Of a DNA stretch of 64,000 nt, positions 1-10,503 are shown piece after piece. The DNA is from Clostridiales bacterium. Its GTDB lineage: Bacteria > Bacillota > Clostridia > Oscillospirales > Ruminococcaceae. Location of the stretch: the NCBI GenBank assembly GCA_003150405.1, contig QAMM01000009.1, positions 62,001 through 126,000 on the forward strand. Reading direction: 5' to 3'. Below the pieces are notes generated by a model. It had not been told where the DNA came from and did not search any database. It saw nothing but the letters and a program-made list of their open reading frames with translations. Position 1 is the first letter of the stretch, and each line of letters starts with the position of its first letter. A program made the translations under genes and the position numbers.

Positions 1-223
1 TGCAATGGAATAGCGTTCTCCCGAACCGGAGAAATAAAGTACGCACATCTCGCGGCAATCCCACACAGTTACCTGTACCGCTTATCATGCGCGTTTGGCC
101 CGTGCGACCACCCACCGTGCAGTTATGATAACATTTCCGTGGGATACTGGAGTATTGCAAGGTTCTCTCACAGGGCTCGGAAATCTTCGATTTCTGCTCA
201 GTCCGTGAGGTTATTATACCATA
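1..223 (+). repeat. Dispersed non-coding repeat, copy A
   Basis: Non-coding stretch upstream of dusB. It shares ordered motifs with copies near 56.1-56.4 kb and 58.7-59.2 kb. These are a TATCA..GCGTTTGGCCCGTGCG block (83-108), GATACTGGAGT..TTGCAAGGTTC (143-165), an AAATCTTCGATTT core (181-193) and a terminal GAGGTTATTATACCA (207-221). The copies are imperfect. No ORF or transposase is linked to them. The left end may be cut by the window edge. The family's function is unknown. Confidence 0.55.
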
Positions 224-262
224 ACAGCCGGTTGGATTCAACCAACCCCAAAAGGAGAAAAC

Positions 263-1243
263 GTGAATACCATACAAGTTGGCAATGTGACAGTGGAGCA
301 GACAGCAAGCCTTGCGCCAATGGCCTCGGTGGCTGACCGCACCTTCCGCACCCTCTGCCGCAGCTACGGCGCGGCAATGGTCACCGGTGAAATGGCGAGC
401 GCCAAAGGCATGATGTACTCAGACAAAAAAACAGCGGAGCTTCTGGAGGTCACCGAGGCCGAACGCCCGATGGCGGTGCAGCTTTTTGGAGACGATCCGC
501 ATTTTATGGCGTTGGCGGCTGAAAAGGCCATGCGCTGGCAACCGGATTTCATTGACATCAACATGGGATGCCCGGTGCCAAAGGTGGTGGCCAATAACAG
601 CGGGAGCGCACTGATGAAAAACCCGCGGCTTGCAGGACAGATTCTGCGGGCGGTGGCAAATGCTGTGGACATTCCGGTGACGGCAAAAATCCGCGCTGGG
701 TGGGACAACACCTCCCTCAACGCGGTTGAGGTCGCCAAAATTCTGGAACAGAACGGCGCCGCGGCAATCGCCGTACACGGGCGCACCCGCCAGCAGATGT
801 ACCATCCGCCGGTAAGCCTGGATATCATCCGGGCGGTCAAGCAGGCGGTTTCGGTACCGGTCATTGGCAATGGGGATATCGAAACCCCGGAGGACGCCAA
901 ACGGATGTATGAACAGACTGGCTGCGACCTCGTCATGATCGGGCGCGGTTCCTACGGGCGGCCGTGGCTGTTTGCACAGGTGCGGGATTACCTGGCAACC
1001 GGGCATTACCAGCCCGATCCTCCCCTGCCGGAGCGGATGGAAATCATGAAGCGGCACATCACCCTGCTGTGCGAACACAAGGGGGAAAAAATGGGAATGC
1101 GGGAAGCGCGCAAGCATGCGGCATGGTACCTCAAGGGGCTGCACGGCGCGGCCTCCTTCCGCAAAGCCTGCGGAGAGCTCACCCTGCTTTCCGACGTGGA
1201 TGTACTGATTGAACAGGTCTTGAAGCAAAACAGCGGCATGTAA
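263..1243 (+). CDS. dusB: tRNA-dihydrouridine synthase (DusB-like)
   Basis: FMN-dependent enzyme that reduces uridine to dihydrouridine in the D-loop of tRNA in the cytoplasm. The 326-residue TIM barrel has the normal family length. The NMGCPVPKV motif (about residues 101-109) carries the catalytic cysteine, and the flavin-binding IGNGD and GRGSYGRPW segments follow. The start is GTG at 263, with AAGGAG about 7 bases upstream. The gene stands alone between repeat copy A and a strong terminator. Family assignment is secure; the exact DusB subgroup is inferred. Confidence 0.93.
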   Translation: MNTIQVGNVTVEQTASLAPMASVADRTFRTLCRSYGAAMVTGEMASAKGMMYSDKKTAELLEVTEAERPMAVQLFGDDPHFMALAAEKAMRWQPDFIDINMGCPVPKVVANNSGSALMKNPRLAGQILRAVANAVDIPVTAKIRAGWDNTSLNAVEVAKILEQNGAAAIAVHGRTRQQMYHPPVSLDIIRAVKQAVSVPVIGNGDIETPEDAKRMYEQTGCDLVMIGRGSYGRPWLFAQVRDYLATGHYQPDPPLPERMEIMKRHITLLCEHKGEKMGMREARKHAAWYLKGLHGAASFRKACGELTLLSDVDVLIEQVLKQNSGM

Positions 1244-1244
1244 G

Positions 1245-1290
1245 CAGCGCCCCGCCTCCTTCAAACGGACAGCGGGGCGCTGCCATTTTT
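1245..1290 (+). terminator. Intrinsic terminator of dusB
   Basis: An 11-bp GC-rich stem (CAGCGCCCCGC at 1245-1255 with GCGGGGCGCTG at 1272-1282), then CCA and five T. It begins two bases after the dusB stop codon. Confidence 0.85.
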
Positions 1291-1615
1291 CAGCGAACCG
1301 ATCACCCCTAAACAAATGCATCAACTGGCAGAAGCAAGGGACAAACGGCGGTCATCTCTGAACCAAGAGAGGCTGACCGACGGTTCCCCGTTCAATTTTC
1401 CGGTAATCATTGACAATTCTATACGAGCCGCCAGTTTGTATGACAACCCTTTCAAGCCGTGTGGTAAAAAGCGCCATTCCGCTCCCAAGATGATTCAGGG
1501 GGAGTCGATTTCCCGCCCGGGGTTCGACACGCCCGTTGACAGAGCGCAGAAAACGACGTAAAATAAAGTTACTTTGACCTGTTAAAGTGAACAACAAACA
1601 AAGGTGGTATAAAAT
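1291..1615 (+). other. Intergenic leader region before ilvD
   Basis: No convincing gene in this 325-base gap. The right end holds the ilvD promoter and ribosome binding site (AAAGGTGG). I looked for a T-box (AGGGTGGNACCGCG-like core), expected for some branched-chain amino acid genes, and did not find one. Confidence 0.5.
1536..1564 (+). promoter_or_regulatory. Sigma-A type promoter of ilvD
   Basis: TTGACA at 1536-1541, a 17-base spacer and TAAAAT at 1559-1564. It lies 52 bases before the ilvD start. Confidence 0.7.
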
Positions 1616-3286
1616 ATGAAGAGTGACGCAGTGACAAAAGGGGTAAAAAGCGCAACTCACCGCGCTTTGTTCAACGCCCTCGGCATGACCCGTGAAGAGA
1701 TGGAACGGCCGCTCGTCGGCATTGTCAGTTCCTACAACGAAATTGTGCCGGGGCACATGAACATTGATAAAATTGTAGATGCAGTCAAAACCGGCGTTTC
1801 CATGGCGGGCGGCACCCCCATTGTCTTTCCGGCCATTGCGGTCTGTGACGGTATCGCAATGGGACACCAGGGGATGAAGTACTCCCTTGTCACCCGCGAC
1901 CTGATCGCTGATTCCACCGAGGCGATGGCAATGGCGCACGCGTTCGACGCGCTCGTCATGGTGCCAAACTGCGACAAAAACGTCCCCGGCCTGCTGATGG
2001 CAGCGGCGCGGCTCAATATTCCAACAATATTTGTGAGCGGCGGGCCGATGCTCGCCGGCAAGGTGGATGGCTGCAAGACCAGTTTTTCCAGCATTTCCGA
2101 AGCAGTAGGCGCCTTTAACGGCGGAAAAATCACCCGGGAAAAGCTGGATGAATACGAAGAAAAAACCTGCCCAACCTGCGGTTCCTGCTCCGGTATGTAC
2201 ACCGCAAACAGCATGAACTGCTTAACCGAGGTGCTCGGCATGGGGCTCCCCGGCAACGGCACCATCCCGGCGGTTTATTCGGCAAGACTTCGCCTTGCCA
2301 AGCACGCAGGCATGAAAATTATGGAACTGATAGAGAAAAACATCCGTCCGCGGGACATCATGACCAAAGACGCATTTGTCAACGCCCTCACCATGGACAT
2401 GGCGCTCGGCTGTTCCACCAACAGCATGCTCCATCTCCCCGCCATCGCGCACGAGGCGGGCATTGAGCTCAACGTGGACATGGCAAATGAAATCAGCGAA
2501 AAGACGCCGAACCTCTGCCATCTGGCGCCTGCGGGCCACCATTATGTGGAGGAGCTCAACGAAGCAGGCGGCATCCCGGCTGTAATGAACGAAATTAACA
2601 AGCTCGGCCTGCTCAAGACCGACCTCATCACCTGCACCGGCAAGACCATTGCGGAAAACATTGCAGGCTGTGAAAACCTCAACCCGGAAATCATTCGCCC
2701 CGTGGAGAATCCGTACAGCAAGACCGGCGGTATTGCAGTGCTGCGCGGCAACCTTGCGCCGGATTCCTGCGTAGTCAAACGCTCTGCCGTCGCCCCGGAA
2801 ATGCTCAAACACTCCGGCCCGGCGCGTGTATTTGACTGCGAAGAGGACGCGCAGAATGCTATCAACGAAGGTAAAATTGTGGCCGGCGACGTTGTCATTA
2901 TCCGTTACGAAGGGCCAAAGGGCGGCCCAGGAATGCGCGAAATGCTCAACCCAACCTCCGCCATTGTTGGACGCGGGCTTGGCAGCACGGTGGCGCTCAT
3001 CACCGACGGGCGCTTTTCCGGTGCAACAAGGGGCGCGGCCATTGGCCATGTATCGCCTGAAGCGGCGGTGGGCGGCAACATTGCCCTGATTGAAGAGGGC
3101 GATATCATCGACATTGATATCAACGCGAACAGCATCAACATCCGTATCAGCGAGGAAGAGCTTGCCAAACGCCGGGCCGCGTGGAAACCGCGCCAGCCCA
3201 AAATTACAACCGGCTACCTGGCCCGTTACGCGGCGCTGGTCACCTCCGGCAACCGCGGTGCCATTCTGGAGGTGCCCAAAGCATAG
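1616..3286 (+). CDS. ilvD: Dihydroxy-acid dehydratase
   Basis: Iron-sulfur enzyme that dehydrates 2,3-dihydroxy-3-methylvalerate and -isovalerate to the 2-oxo acids, the third common step of isoleucine and valine synthesis. At 556 residues it is full length. The cluster ligands are visible: NCDKNVPG (also holding the carbamylated lysine) near residue 120, and [18 protein letters not shown] near 185-205. The start ATG follows AAAGGTGG. No other ilv or leu gene is adjacent. A lipoprotein gene follows 20 bases downstream, probably on the same transcript. Confidence 0.96.
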   Translation: MKSDAVTKGVKSATHRALFNALGMTREEMERPLVGIVSSYNEIVPGHMNIDKIVDAVKTGVSMAGGTPIVFPAIAVCDGIAMGHQGMKYSLVTRDLIADSTEAMAMAHAFDALVMVPNCDKNVPGLLMAAARLNIPTIFVSGGPMLAGKVDGCKTSFSSISEAVGAFNGGKITREKLDEYEEKTCPTCGSCSGMYTANSMNCLTEVLGMGLPGNGTIPAVYSARLRLAKHAGMKIMELIEKNIRPRDIMTKDAFVNALTMDMALGCSTNSMLHLPAIAHEAGIELNVDMANEISEKTPNLCHLAPAGHHYVEELNEAGGIPAVMNEINKLGLLKTDLITCTGKTIAENIAGCENLNPEIIRPVENPYSKTGGIAVLRGNLAPDSCVVKRSAVAPEMLKHSGPARVFDCEEDAQNAINEGKIVAGDVVIIRYEGPKGGPGMREMLNPTSAIVGRGLGSTVALITDGRFSGATRGAAIGHVSPEAAVGGNIALIEEGDIIDIDINANSINIRISEEELAKRRAAWKPRQPKITTGYLARYAALVTSGNRGAILEVPKA

Positions 3287-3306
3287 AAAAATAAAGGAGA
3301 AGGCAT

Positions 3307-3891
3307 ATGAACCGATCCAAGCACCGCAGTTTTCTTTTGGGCATTGTTGCCTTTGCACTTTTTTTGTTTTCCGGATGCAGCTTTGCCGGCCAAATGATCT
3401 CAGAGATCCTCAGCGTGCCTGCTGAACCGCAAACCTACACCATAAGTAATTACGGCATTGAAGTTCCCGCCCCGCAGGGCTGGGAAGAGACCGGAGCCGA
3501 AAACCTGGACTTACAGCTCTACAACTCCTCGATTGGAATGTATATGAGCATTTACGGCTATACGGACGATGAATTTGACGAGGGCACATCGCCAGAAGAT
3601 GTATTAGAGCTTCAAAGCTGTTTTATCCTGGACCGAAGGGACCAGGTGCAGGAAATTGAGGGACTCGAAACAAAAGAGTACGGGGATAAAACGGTTTACA
3701 CTGTTCTTTATTCCGCAGAAAAAGATGGCCACCAAAATTACTACCGCTTTTCCCTGTTGGATTTTAAATCCTCCGATAAAATGGCCTGGGTTTTATTTAC
3801 CGCCATGCCTTCGGATATAATCGCTTATTCTGACACCATCAGCGAACTCATTGCAAACATAACTGTGACGAGTGAGGTTACGTCGTTCTAA
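3307..3891 (+). CDS. Predicted lipoprotein, function unknown
   Basis: A 194-residue protein with an N-terminal hydrophobic signal (about residues 8-21) and the lipobox LFSGC with Cys24, so it should be lipid-anchored outside the membrane. The mature part is acidic with mixed beta-like segments and resembles no family I can name. It begins 20 bases after ilvD behind AAAGGAG and ends just before a strong hairpin. The link to ilvD is probably transcriptional only. Confidence 0.8.
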   Translation: MNRSKHRSFLLGIVAFALFLFSGCSFAGQMISEILSVPAEPQTYTISNYGIEVPAPQGWEETGAENLDLQLYNSSIGMYMSIYGYTDDEFDEGTSPEDVLELQSCFILDRRDQVQEIEGLETKEYGDKTVYTVLYSAEKDGHQNYYRFSLLDFKSSDKMAWVLFTAMPSDIIAYSDTISELIANITVTSEVTSF

Positions 3892-3956
3892 CCGGCTGGA
3901 ATTCCGGCGCCGGATTTTACGAAAAAGCTTTGCTTGCTCCGTATATTTCTGTCAAG

Positions 3957-3990
3957 AAATCCCCCAGATGCGATTCGCATCTGGGGGATT
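3957..3990. terminator. Bidirectional terminator between convergent genes
   Basis: A perfect 12-bp stem (CCCCCAGATGCG / CGCATCTGGGGG, 3961-3987) with a 3-base loop, between the lipoprotein gene (+) and the HAAS protein gene (-). The U-tracts are weak in both directions. Confidence 0.7.
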
Positions 3991-4004
3991 CTTCTTACGC
4001 CTTT

Positions 4005-4994
4005 TCAGTGTGTCTCCTTCTTTGGCGCAACCACTTTATAAATGCTGCAAAATCCACCGAATAAGACACCAACTACCGGCCAAACCACCCAACTGATTTC
4101 CCAGCTACCGCTGATAAAACTCCACAACAGATAAACACAGGTGGCTAACGGCCAGACCACAGCGGCTACTGCCTCAATAAATTTATCTTGCTTTTTTTCT
4201 GCCGGGCTATACGCTTCCTGCTGAAGAAGAATCTTATAGGAATCCCCGCGAACACCCGCCAATATGAACAGGAAAACCGCTATCGCTGCGATAGTCAAAA
4301 AAAGCACTACGCTGTAACCTTCATAAGCGTTGAGTTCCGGCAGGGCTGCAACCAGAAGAATTGGCAGCGGAGAAAGAATGCAAATTACCACCCCCACCGC
4401 TATCATAAGCGTTTGGAGTCCGCGAAAAGCGTTTTGCTGTTCCACCGCATACCTCTGTGCCGACGGCGCCAACACAAAATCGTCTTGCAAATATAGGTAC
4501 GGCCGCATCTTTGCATTGGCGTAAATGAACAGCAGAACAGCTATGGCAACCATAACCAACAGTATAACAAGACCCACTATGGAAGCGCCGTCGTCAGAGA
4601 GTTTAAAGCTCCCCAACATTGACCAAACTGTTAAACCGGAAGTGCTGAACAAAATGAGCGCCGCCGCGCCCAAAATACAAAGCACAACACCAAGCGCAAT
4701 TCGTTTAGAGCTCTTTATCCGCGCTGCAAGATAATTTTGCGCTTCCTCCAATTCAACAACGGGGCATTCATTTCGCCGCGAAGGACAAACGCCAAGCGCC
4801 TCCACCAGTTCATCAATATTGCCAAAATCGGCAATCACCATGCCTATGGCTTCGTTTTCAGTCCGTCCCTCCATTTTGAGTTCGTTGTATTTATCCACCA
4901 TATTGCTGAGAATCTCCCGTTTCATCTGCAATAATTCGCGCGTCTGCGGGTATCCTGAAAACATATTTTCCAAATAGCTTTGAATGGTCTCCAT
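4005..4994 (-). CDS. HAAS-domain membrane protein (permease prefix domain type)
   Basis: A 329-residue protein. The first ~75 residues form a helical HAAS/DUF1700-like signalling domain (YLENMFSGYP...EAIGMVIADFGNIDEL). After it come about six predicted membrane helices in a C-terminal region with no enzyme motif. The ATG directly abuts the stop codon of the PadR gene, with TAAGGAGG upstream, so the two are translationally coupled. PadR regulators are often paired with HAAS-type membrane proteins, which they repress. The function is unknown; a membrane stress or envelope role is inferred from the pairing. Confidence 0.8.
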   Translation of the reverse strand: METIQSYLENMFSGYPQTRELLQMKREILSNMVDKYNELKMEGRTENEAIGMVIADFGNIDELVEALGVCPSRRNECPVVELEEAQNYLAARIKSSKRIALGVVLCILGAAALILFSTSGLTVWSMLGSFKLSDDGASIVGLVILLVMVAIAVLLFIYANAKMRPYLYLQDDFVLAPSAQRYAVEQQNAFRGLQTLMIAVGVVICILSPLPILLVAALPELNAYEGYSVVLFLTIAAIAVFLFILAGVRGDSYKILLQQEAYSPAEKKQDKFIEAVAAVVWPLATCVYLLWSFISGSWEISWVVWPVVGVLFGGFCSIYKVVAPKKETH

Positions 4995-5324
4995 TTACTT
5001 CGCCTCCTTAATAAATTTGCTCACGACCTCTTTGGTTTCCTGCCACTCTAAGCATTTTTCCCGGTAATAATCCTTGCCTGCCTGGGTGACACGGTAGTAC
5101 GTCCTCTGCCGTCCAAAGGTTTCGCTTCCGAGGTAAGATGCGATAAACCCGTTTTTTTCCAGCCGTGTAAAAGCAGAATACAAGGTTGTTTCCTTCATGA
5201 CATACCTTTCCCCCGTTATTTCGCGGATCTGCTTGGATATTTCATAACCGTAGGAGTCATGTTCCAACAGTAAAGAGAGGATAATCGTATCGTTATAACC
5301 GCGGATAACATCACTCCCTATCAT
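4995..5324 (-). CDS. PadR family transcriptional regulator
   Basis: A 109-residue winged-helix DNA-binding protein of PadR subfamily 2 size. It shows LLEHDSYGYEISKQI, the turn ETTLYSAFTRLEKNGFI and the wing segment RQRTYYRVTQAGKDYY typical of PadR. The start ATG at 5324 follows GGAGGG. It likely represses its own operon with the HAAS membrane protein. An inverted repeat overlaps the -10 element of the promoter. Confidence 0.9.
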   Translation of the reverse strand: MIGSDVIRGYNDTIILSLLLEHDSYGYEISKQIREITGERYVMKETTLYSAFTRLEKNGFIASYLGSETFGRQRTYYRVTQAGKDYYREKCLEWQETKEVVSKFIKEAK

Positions 5325-5360
5325 AGCTTCCCTCCTCTCAAACTACTTCATCAGATACAG

Positions 5361-5396
5361 TAGTATTACTATATCACAATTACTACGACTGGTCAA
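5361..5396 (-). promoter_or_regulatory. PadR operon promoter with possible operator
   Basis: On the minus strand TTGACC (5391-5396), a 17-base spacer and TATAGT (5368-5373). The palindrome TAGTA-T-TACTA (5361-5371) overlaps the -10, and further ACTAC repeats flank it. An autorepression site is inferred. Confidence 0.55.
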
Positions 5397-5404
5397 GTAG
5401 TTAA

Positions 5405-5445
5405 ACAAAAAAGGAAGTCATGCTTTTTTGCATGACTTCCTTTTT
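5405..5445. terminator. Terminator downstream of dnaJ
   Basis: A 13-bp stem (AAGGAAGTCATGC at 5411-5423 with GCATGACTTCCTT at 5430-5442) flanked by A and T runs, so it can work in both directions. On the minus strand it ends the hrcA-dnaJ operon. Confidence 0.8.
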
Positions 5446-5453
5446 CGCTTCTC

Positions 5454-6620
5454 TTATTCGCCTTTTCCACCGGTAAAATTATCTCGCAAGGTTTCAAAGA
5501 AGTTTTTCTTTTTTACATGCTGCTTGTCGTTGAGCATATTGTCAAAGTTTCGCAGAGCTTCCTTTTGCTGCTTGTTGAGGTCTTTCGGGACTTCAACCAA
5601 CACCTTGACATACTGGTCGCCTCGACCTCTTGCATTGATGCGCTGCACGCCCTTTCCGCGCAAACGCACCACCGTTTCCGGCTGGAATCCCTCCGGGATG
5701 GTGTATTTCACCTTGCCGTCAATGGTCGGCACGGTAATTTCATCCCCCAAAACCGCCTGGGCATAGGTAATGGGAATATCGCACCAAATGTCATAGCCGC
5801 GCCGGGTGAAAATCGGATCCGGACGAACGTTGACGTTGACAATCAAATCTCCAGCCGGTCCGCCATTAAGGCCATGATCACCGCGGCCTGACATAGAAAA
5901 CGCCTGGCCGTCATCAATCCCAGCCGGGATGGTCACATGCACAGTGCTGCTGGTACGCATCCGTCCGCCGCCATGACATTTTGGGCATGGATTACTGATA
6001 ATTTTTCCTTTTCCGCCGCATCGCGAACAGGTTCGGGCGGTCTGAACCACACCAAACGGAGTACGCTGGCTGACCCGCACCTGTCCTCTGCCGCCGCAGT
6101 CCGGGCAGGTCTGCGGGCTGCTTCCCTTCGCCGCACCGGTGCCGTGGCACTCACTGCATTCCGACATAGAGGAGACGGTCAGGTCCTTTTCACAGCCCTT
6201 GCAGGCTTCCAGAAAGCTGATGGTTACCGAGGCTTCTACATCGGCGCCGCGTCTTGGGGCGTTTGGGTTACTGCGCGCAGAACCACCAAAGCCGCCGCCA
6301 AAAAAGCCCTCAAAAATATCGCCTAGGTCGCCGAAATCAAAACCGCCGAACCCCGCTCCCCCGGCGCCTCCGGCGCCAGCGCCATAGTTCGGGTCAACCC
6401 CTGCATGGCCAAATTGGTCGTAACGTGCTTTTTTGGTGCTGTCCGACAGCACTTCATACGCCTCGTTGACCTCTTTGAACTTGGCTTCTGCCTCTTTATC
6501 ACCGGGATTCAGATCCGGATGGTACTTCTTGGCCATCTGCCGGTACGCTTTTTTAATCTCGTCATCGCTGGCGCTTTTGGAAACGCCCAGCACTTCGTAA
6601 TAATCTCGTTTATCCGCCAA
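5454..6620 (-). CDS. dnaJ: Chaperone protein DnaJ
   Basis: Hsp40 co-chaperone that delivers unfolded proteins to DnaK and stimulates its ATPase. The 388 residues comprise a J-domain (about 5-70, with HPD in KKYHPDLN), a Gly/Phe-rich linker (about 75-125), four CxxCxGxG zinc repeats ([32 protein letters not shown]; about 155-225) and the C-terminal substrate-binding domains. The start is TTG at 6620, preceded by AAAGGGTGGG. Last gene of the heat-shock operon, 110 bases after dnaK. Confidence 0.97.
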   Translation of the reverse strand: MADKRDYYEVLGVSKSASDDEIKKAYRQMAKKYHPDLNPGDKEAEAKFKEVNEAYEVLSDSTKKARYDQFGHAGVDPNYGAGAGGAGGAGFGGFDFGDLGDIFEGFFGGGFGGSARSNPNAPRRGADVEASVTISFLEACKGCEKDLTVSSMSECSECHGTGAAKGSSPQTCPDCGGRGQVRVSQRTPFGVVQTARTCSRCGGKGKIISNPCPKCHGGGRMRTSSTVHVTIPAGIDDGQAFSMSGRGDHGLNGGPAGDLIVNVNVRPDPIFTRRGYDIWCDIPITYAQAVLGDEITVPTIDGKVKYTIPEGFQPETVVRLRGKGVQRINARGRGDQYVKVLVEVPKDLNKQQKEALRNFDNMLNDKQHVKKKNFFETLRDNFTGGKGE

Positions 6621-6730
6621 AATTTGCCCACCCTTTATCGCTTATGTATCCGGCCGCCTGCCGGACCGTTAAAACCGCCGGAGCACCCCTGCCCAAGCCG
6701 GACAGAGGTGCACACAGAAACGGTATTCGC

Positions 6731-8626
<1,896 letters not shown>

Positions 8627-9184
8627 TTATGAATTTGCAACGACTACCATTGCATGCCGAATGACCTTATCCTTGAGTTTAAAGCCCTTCTGGTATACCT
8701 GGCAGACGGTGTTTTCTCCAAAATTTTCATCCTCTACCCGGCTGACTGCATTGTGCAACTCCGGATCAAAGGGCTTACCCACTGCCTCTATTTCAGTGAC
8801 ACCCATTTTGCCCAGCGTTTGCATCAGCTGGTCAAAAATCATCTGAACGCCTTTTTTAAACTCCTCGCCGCCGTCACAGGGGCTTGCGAGCGCACGCTCG
8901 AAGTTATCCACAACAGCGACAATTTCCGCCACGCATTTTGCTGTGGCGTCGTCATAAAGCTCACCTTTTTCCTTTGCGGTTCGCTTGCGGAAGTTGTCAA
9001 ACTCCGCCATCTGCCGCAGCAGCTTATCCTGAAGCTCTTTGTTTTCCGCCGCTAGGCGTTCAACCTCCTGCTCCAGTCCGGCAGAGGTGTTCTCCGGTGT
9101 TTCAGCCGTTTCCGGTGTAGCCTGCTGCTCCGCCGTTTTCACAGTTTCTTCCACAGTCTTATCCTTTTTCTTCTTTTCGCTCAT
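8627..9184 (-). CDS. grpE: Nucleotide exchange factor GrpE
   Basis: A 185-residue GrpE that exchanges ADP for ATP on DnaK. A charged, probably disordered N-terminus (1-40) leads into a long coiled coil (about 40-85) with the family segment AEFDNFRKRTAKEK, then the beta domain ending in KGFKLKDKVIRHAMVVV. The start overlaps the end of hrcA by 26 bases, so the two are translationally coupled. Confidence 0.96.
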   Translation of the reverse strand: MSEKKKKDKTVEETVKTAEQQATPETAETPENTSAGLEQEVERLAAENKELQDKLLRQMAEFDNFRKRTAKEKGELYDDATAKCVAEIVAVVDNFERALASPCDGGEEFKKGVQMIFDQLMQTLGKMGVTEIEAVGKPFDPELHNAVSRVEDENFGENTVCQVYQKGFKLKDKVIRHAMVVVANS

Positions 9185-10223
9185 GTTGTTCTCCTTCCTC
9201 CAGAAGCTCCTCGCTGCCGGAAAGCATACGGGTCACGCTGTCTGAAAAGTACTGGATATATGGAATCATCTTGGCATAATCCAGCCGCACCGGGCCGATG
9301 ACGCCAAGCGCACCGGCATTGATGCTGCCAAGATTATACTTTGACAGGATGACGCTGGAATTGGTAATGGCAAGGGTGTTGGTCTCTTTGCCAAACACCA
9401 CATGGATGCCGTCGAATACCGAGGAAAGCAGCGCCGACAAATCATCCTTATGGGAGAGGAAGCGCAGCACCTCGTTCGGGTCAAACTCACTGCTCGCAAG
9501 TAGTTGGGTTTCCCCGCGCAGATTGACGTTGGACGCCGTAAATTCACTGGAAAGCTCGTATACGGCGTAGAGAAGCGGCGTCAGGGTCATCATGTAGCTA
9601 CCCATTGCCGCCGCAAGATTCTGCATCATAGAAGGATTGAGCTGGTCAACCTTCAACCCGTGCAGGTTCTCGTTCAAGAATTTGTCAAAAAACGCCAGTT
9701 GCTCATCGGAAAGGTCAAATTCCATCCGGCAAATGCGGTTTTTAATAGCGCCGGAGGAGGTGAGGATGAGCAGTGCATAAAGCCGTCTGCCCGCCGGGAT
9801 AACCTCCACCCGGGTAATCACCGAAATCTGCGGCATATTCTTGGTGTTGAAGGTCGCACAGCCGGTAAGCTGCGCCAGCGCTTCGGTTGCCGTTTCCACT
9901 ACCGATTCTGCCGTCGCCGTCTGATCGCGGCCGAGCATGTCGTCAATCATATTCCGCTCTTTTAAAGAAAGCGGCGCAGGCTTCATCAGACGTTCAATAT
10001 AGTAACGGTAACCCTGGTAGGTCGGCACCCTTCCGGCGGAAGTATGCGGCTGTTCAAGCAGCCCCATTGCTTCAAGCGCCGCCATGTCGTTTCGTATGGT
10101 GGCCGATGAAACAGAAAGCCCCTCCAGGTCGACGAGAGACTTGGAACCAACCGGCTCGCCGGTTTTAATATACTCGTCTACAACAGCCGCCAGAACCCTG
10201 AGCTTTCGGTCATCCAGTTTCAC
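9159..10223 (-). CDS. hrcA: Heat-inducible transcription repressor HrcA
   Basis: Repressor that binds CIRCE and shuts off the dnaK operon at normal temperature. It has an N-terminal winged helix (KLRVLAAVVDEYIKTGEPVG) and GAF-like and dimerization domains. I place the start at GTG 10223, giving VKLDDRKLRVL, because AGGGGTG lies 6-8 bases upstream and homologues begin there. In-frame GTGs at 10232 and 10268 are alternatives. The product is 354 residues. A perfect CIRCE lies 55 bases upstream, so it is autoregulated. Confidence 0.94.
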   Translation of the reverse strand: MKLDDRKLRVLAAVVDEYIKTGEPVGSKSLVDLEGLSVSSATIRNDMAALEAMGLLEQPHTSAGRVPTYQGYRYYIERLMKPAPLSLKERNMIDDMLGRDQTATAESVVETATEALAQLTGCATFNTKNMPQISVITRVEVIPAGRRLYALLILTSSGAIKNRICRMEFDLSDEQLAFFDKFLNENLHGLKVDQLNPSMMQNLAAAMGSYMMTLTPLLYAVYELSSEFTASNVNLRGETQLLASSEFDPNEVLRFLSHKDDLSALLSSVFDGIHVVFGKETNTLAITNSSVILSKYNLGSINAGALGVIGPVRLDYAKMIPYIQYFSDSVTRMLSGSEELLEEGEQHERKEEKG

Positions 10224-10277
10224 TTGACTCACCCCTGTTTCTGGAATCTTGCAAACCACAGGTGTCACATTTTAAAT

Positions 10278-10304
10278 TTAGCACTCTGCTTTCCTGAGTG
10301 CTAA
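10278..10304 (-). promoter_or_regulatory. CIRCE operator
   Basis: Perfect match to the CIRCE consensus TTAGCACTC-N9-GAGTGCTAA, just downstream of the -10 element and upstream of hrcA. HrcA binding here represses the operon. Confidence 0.97.
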
Positions 10305-10308
10305 TATT

Positions 10309-10337
10309 AGGTTATCACTTATTCTGGCCAGTGTCAA
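10309..10337 (-). promoter_or_regulatory. Sigma-A promoter of the hrcA-dnaJ operon
   Basis: TTGACA (10332-10337), 17 bases, then TAACCT (10309-10314) on the minus strand. CIRCE follows directly, in the initially transcribed region. Confidence 0.6.
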
Positions 10338-10390
10338 GTGGAGCCATTCAAAAGTTAAAAGATTATTCAAAAATTCAGTCAAAATACAAA

Positions 10391-10419
10391 TGGACATCTT
10401 AAGGGAAACGCGTTATACT
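10391..10419 (+). promoter_or_regulatory. Promoter of the alcohol dehydrogenase gene
   Basis: TGGACA (10391-10396), a 17-base spacer and TATACT (10414-10419), 84 bases before the start codon. Confidence 0.6.
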
Positions 10420-10503
10420 GAACGTAATCCCCAAAGGGAGCCCGGGCTGGAACCTGTACCAGACGGCATTCATACAACAACACCATAAAAAGGAGACTGT
10501 ACA

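Noticed and set aside
419..1324. 301-residue minus-strand open frame over dusB
   Set aside because: Shadow of dusB; it even runs through the dusB terminator.
1291..1615. T-box or other amino-acid riboswitch before ilvD
   Set aside because: The conserved T-box core and an antiterminator/terminator pair were not found.
2222..3358. 378-residue minus-strand open frame over ilvD
   Set aside because: Shadow of ilvD without start signals or recognisable domains.
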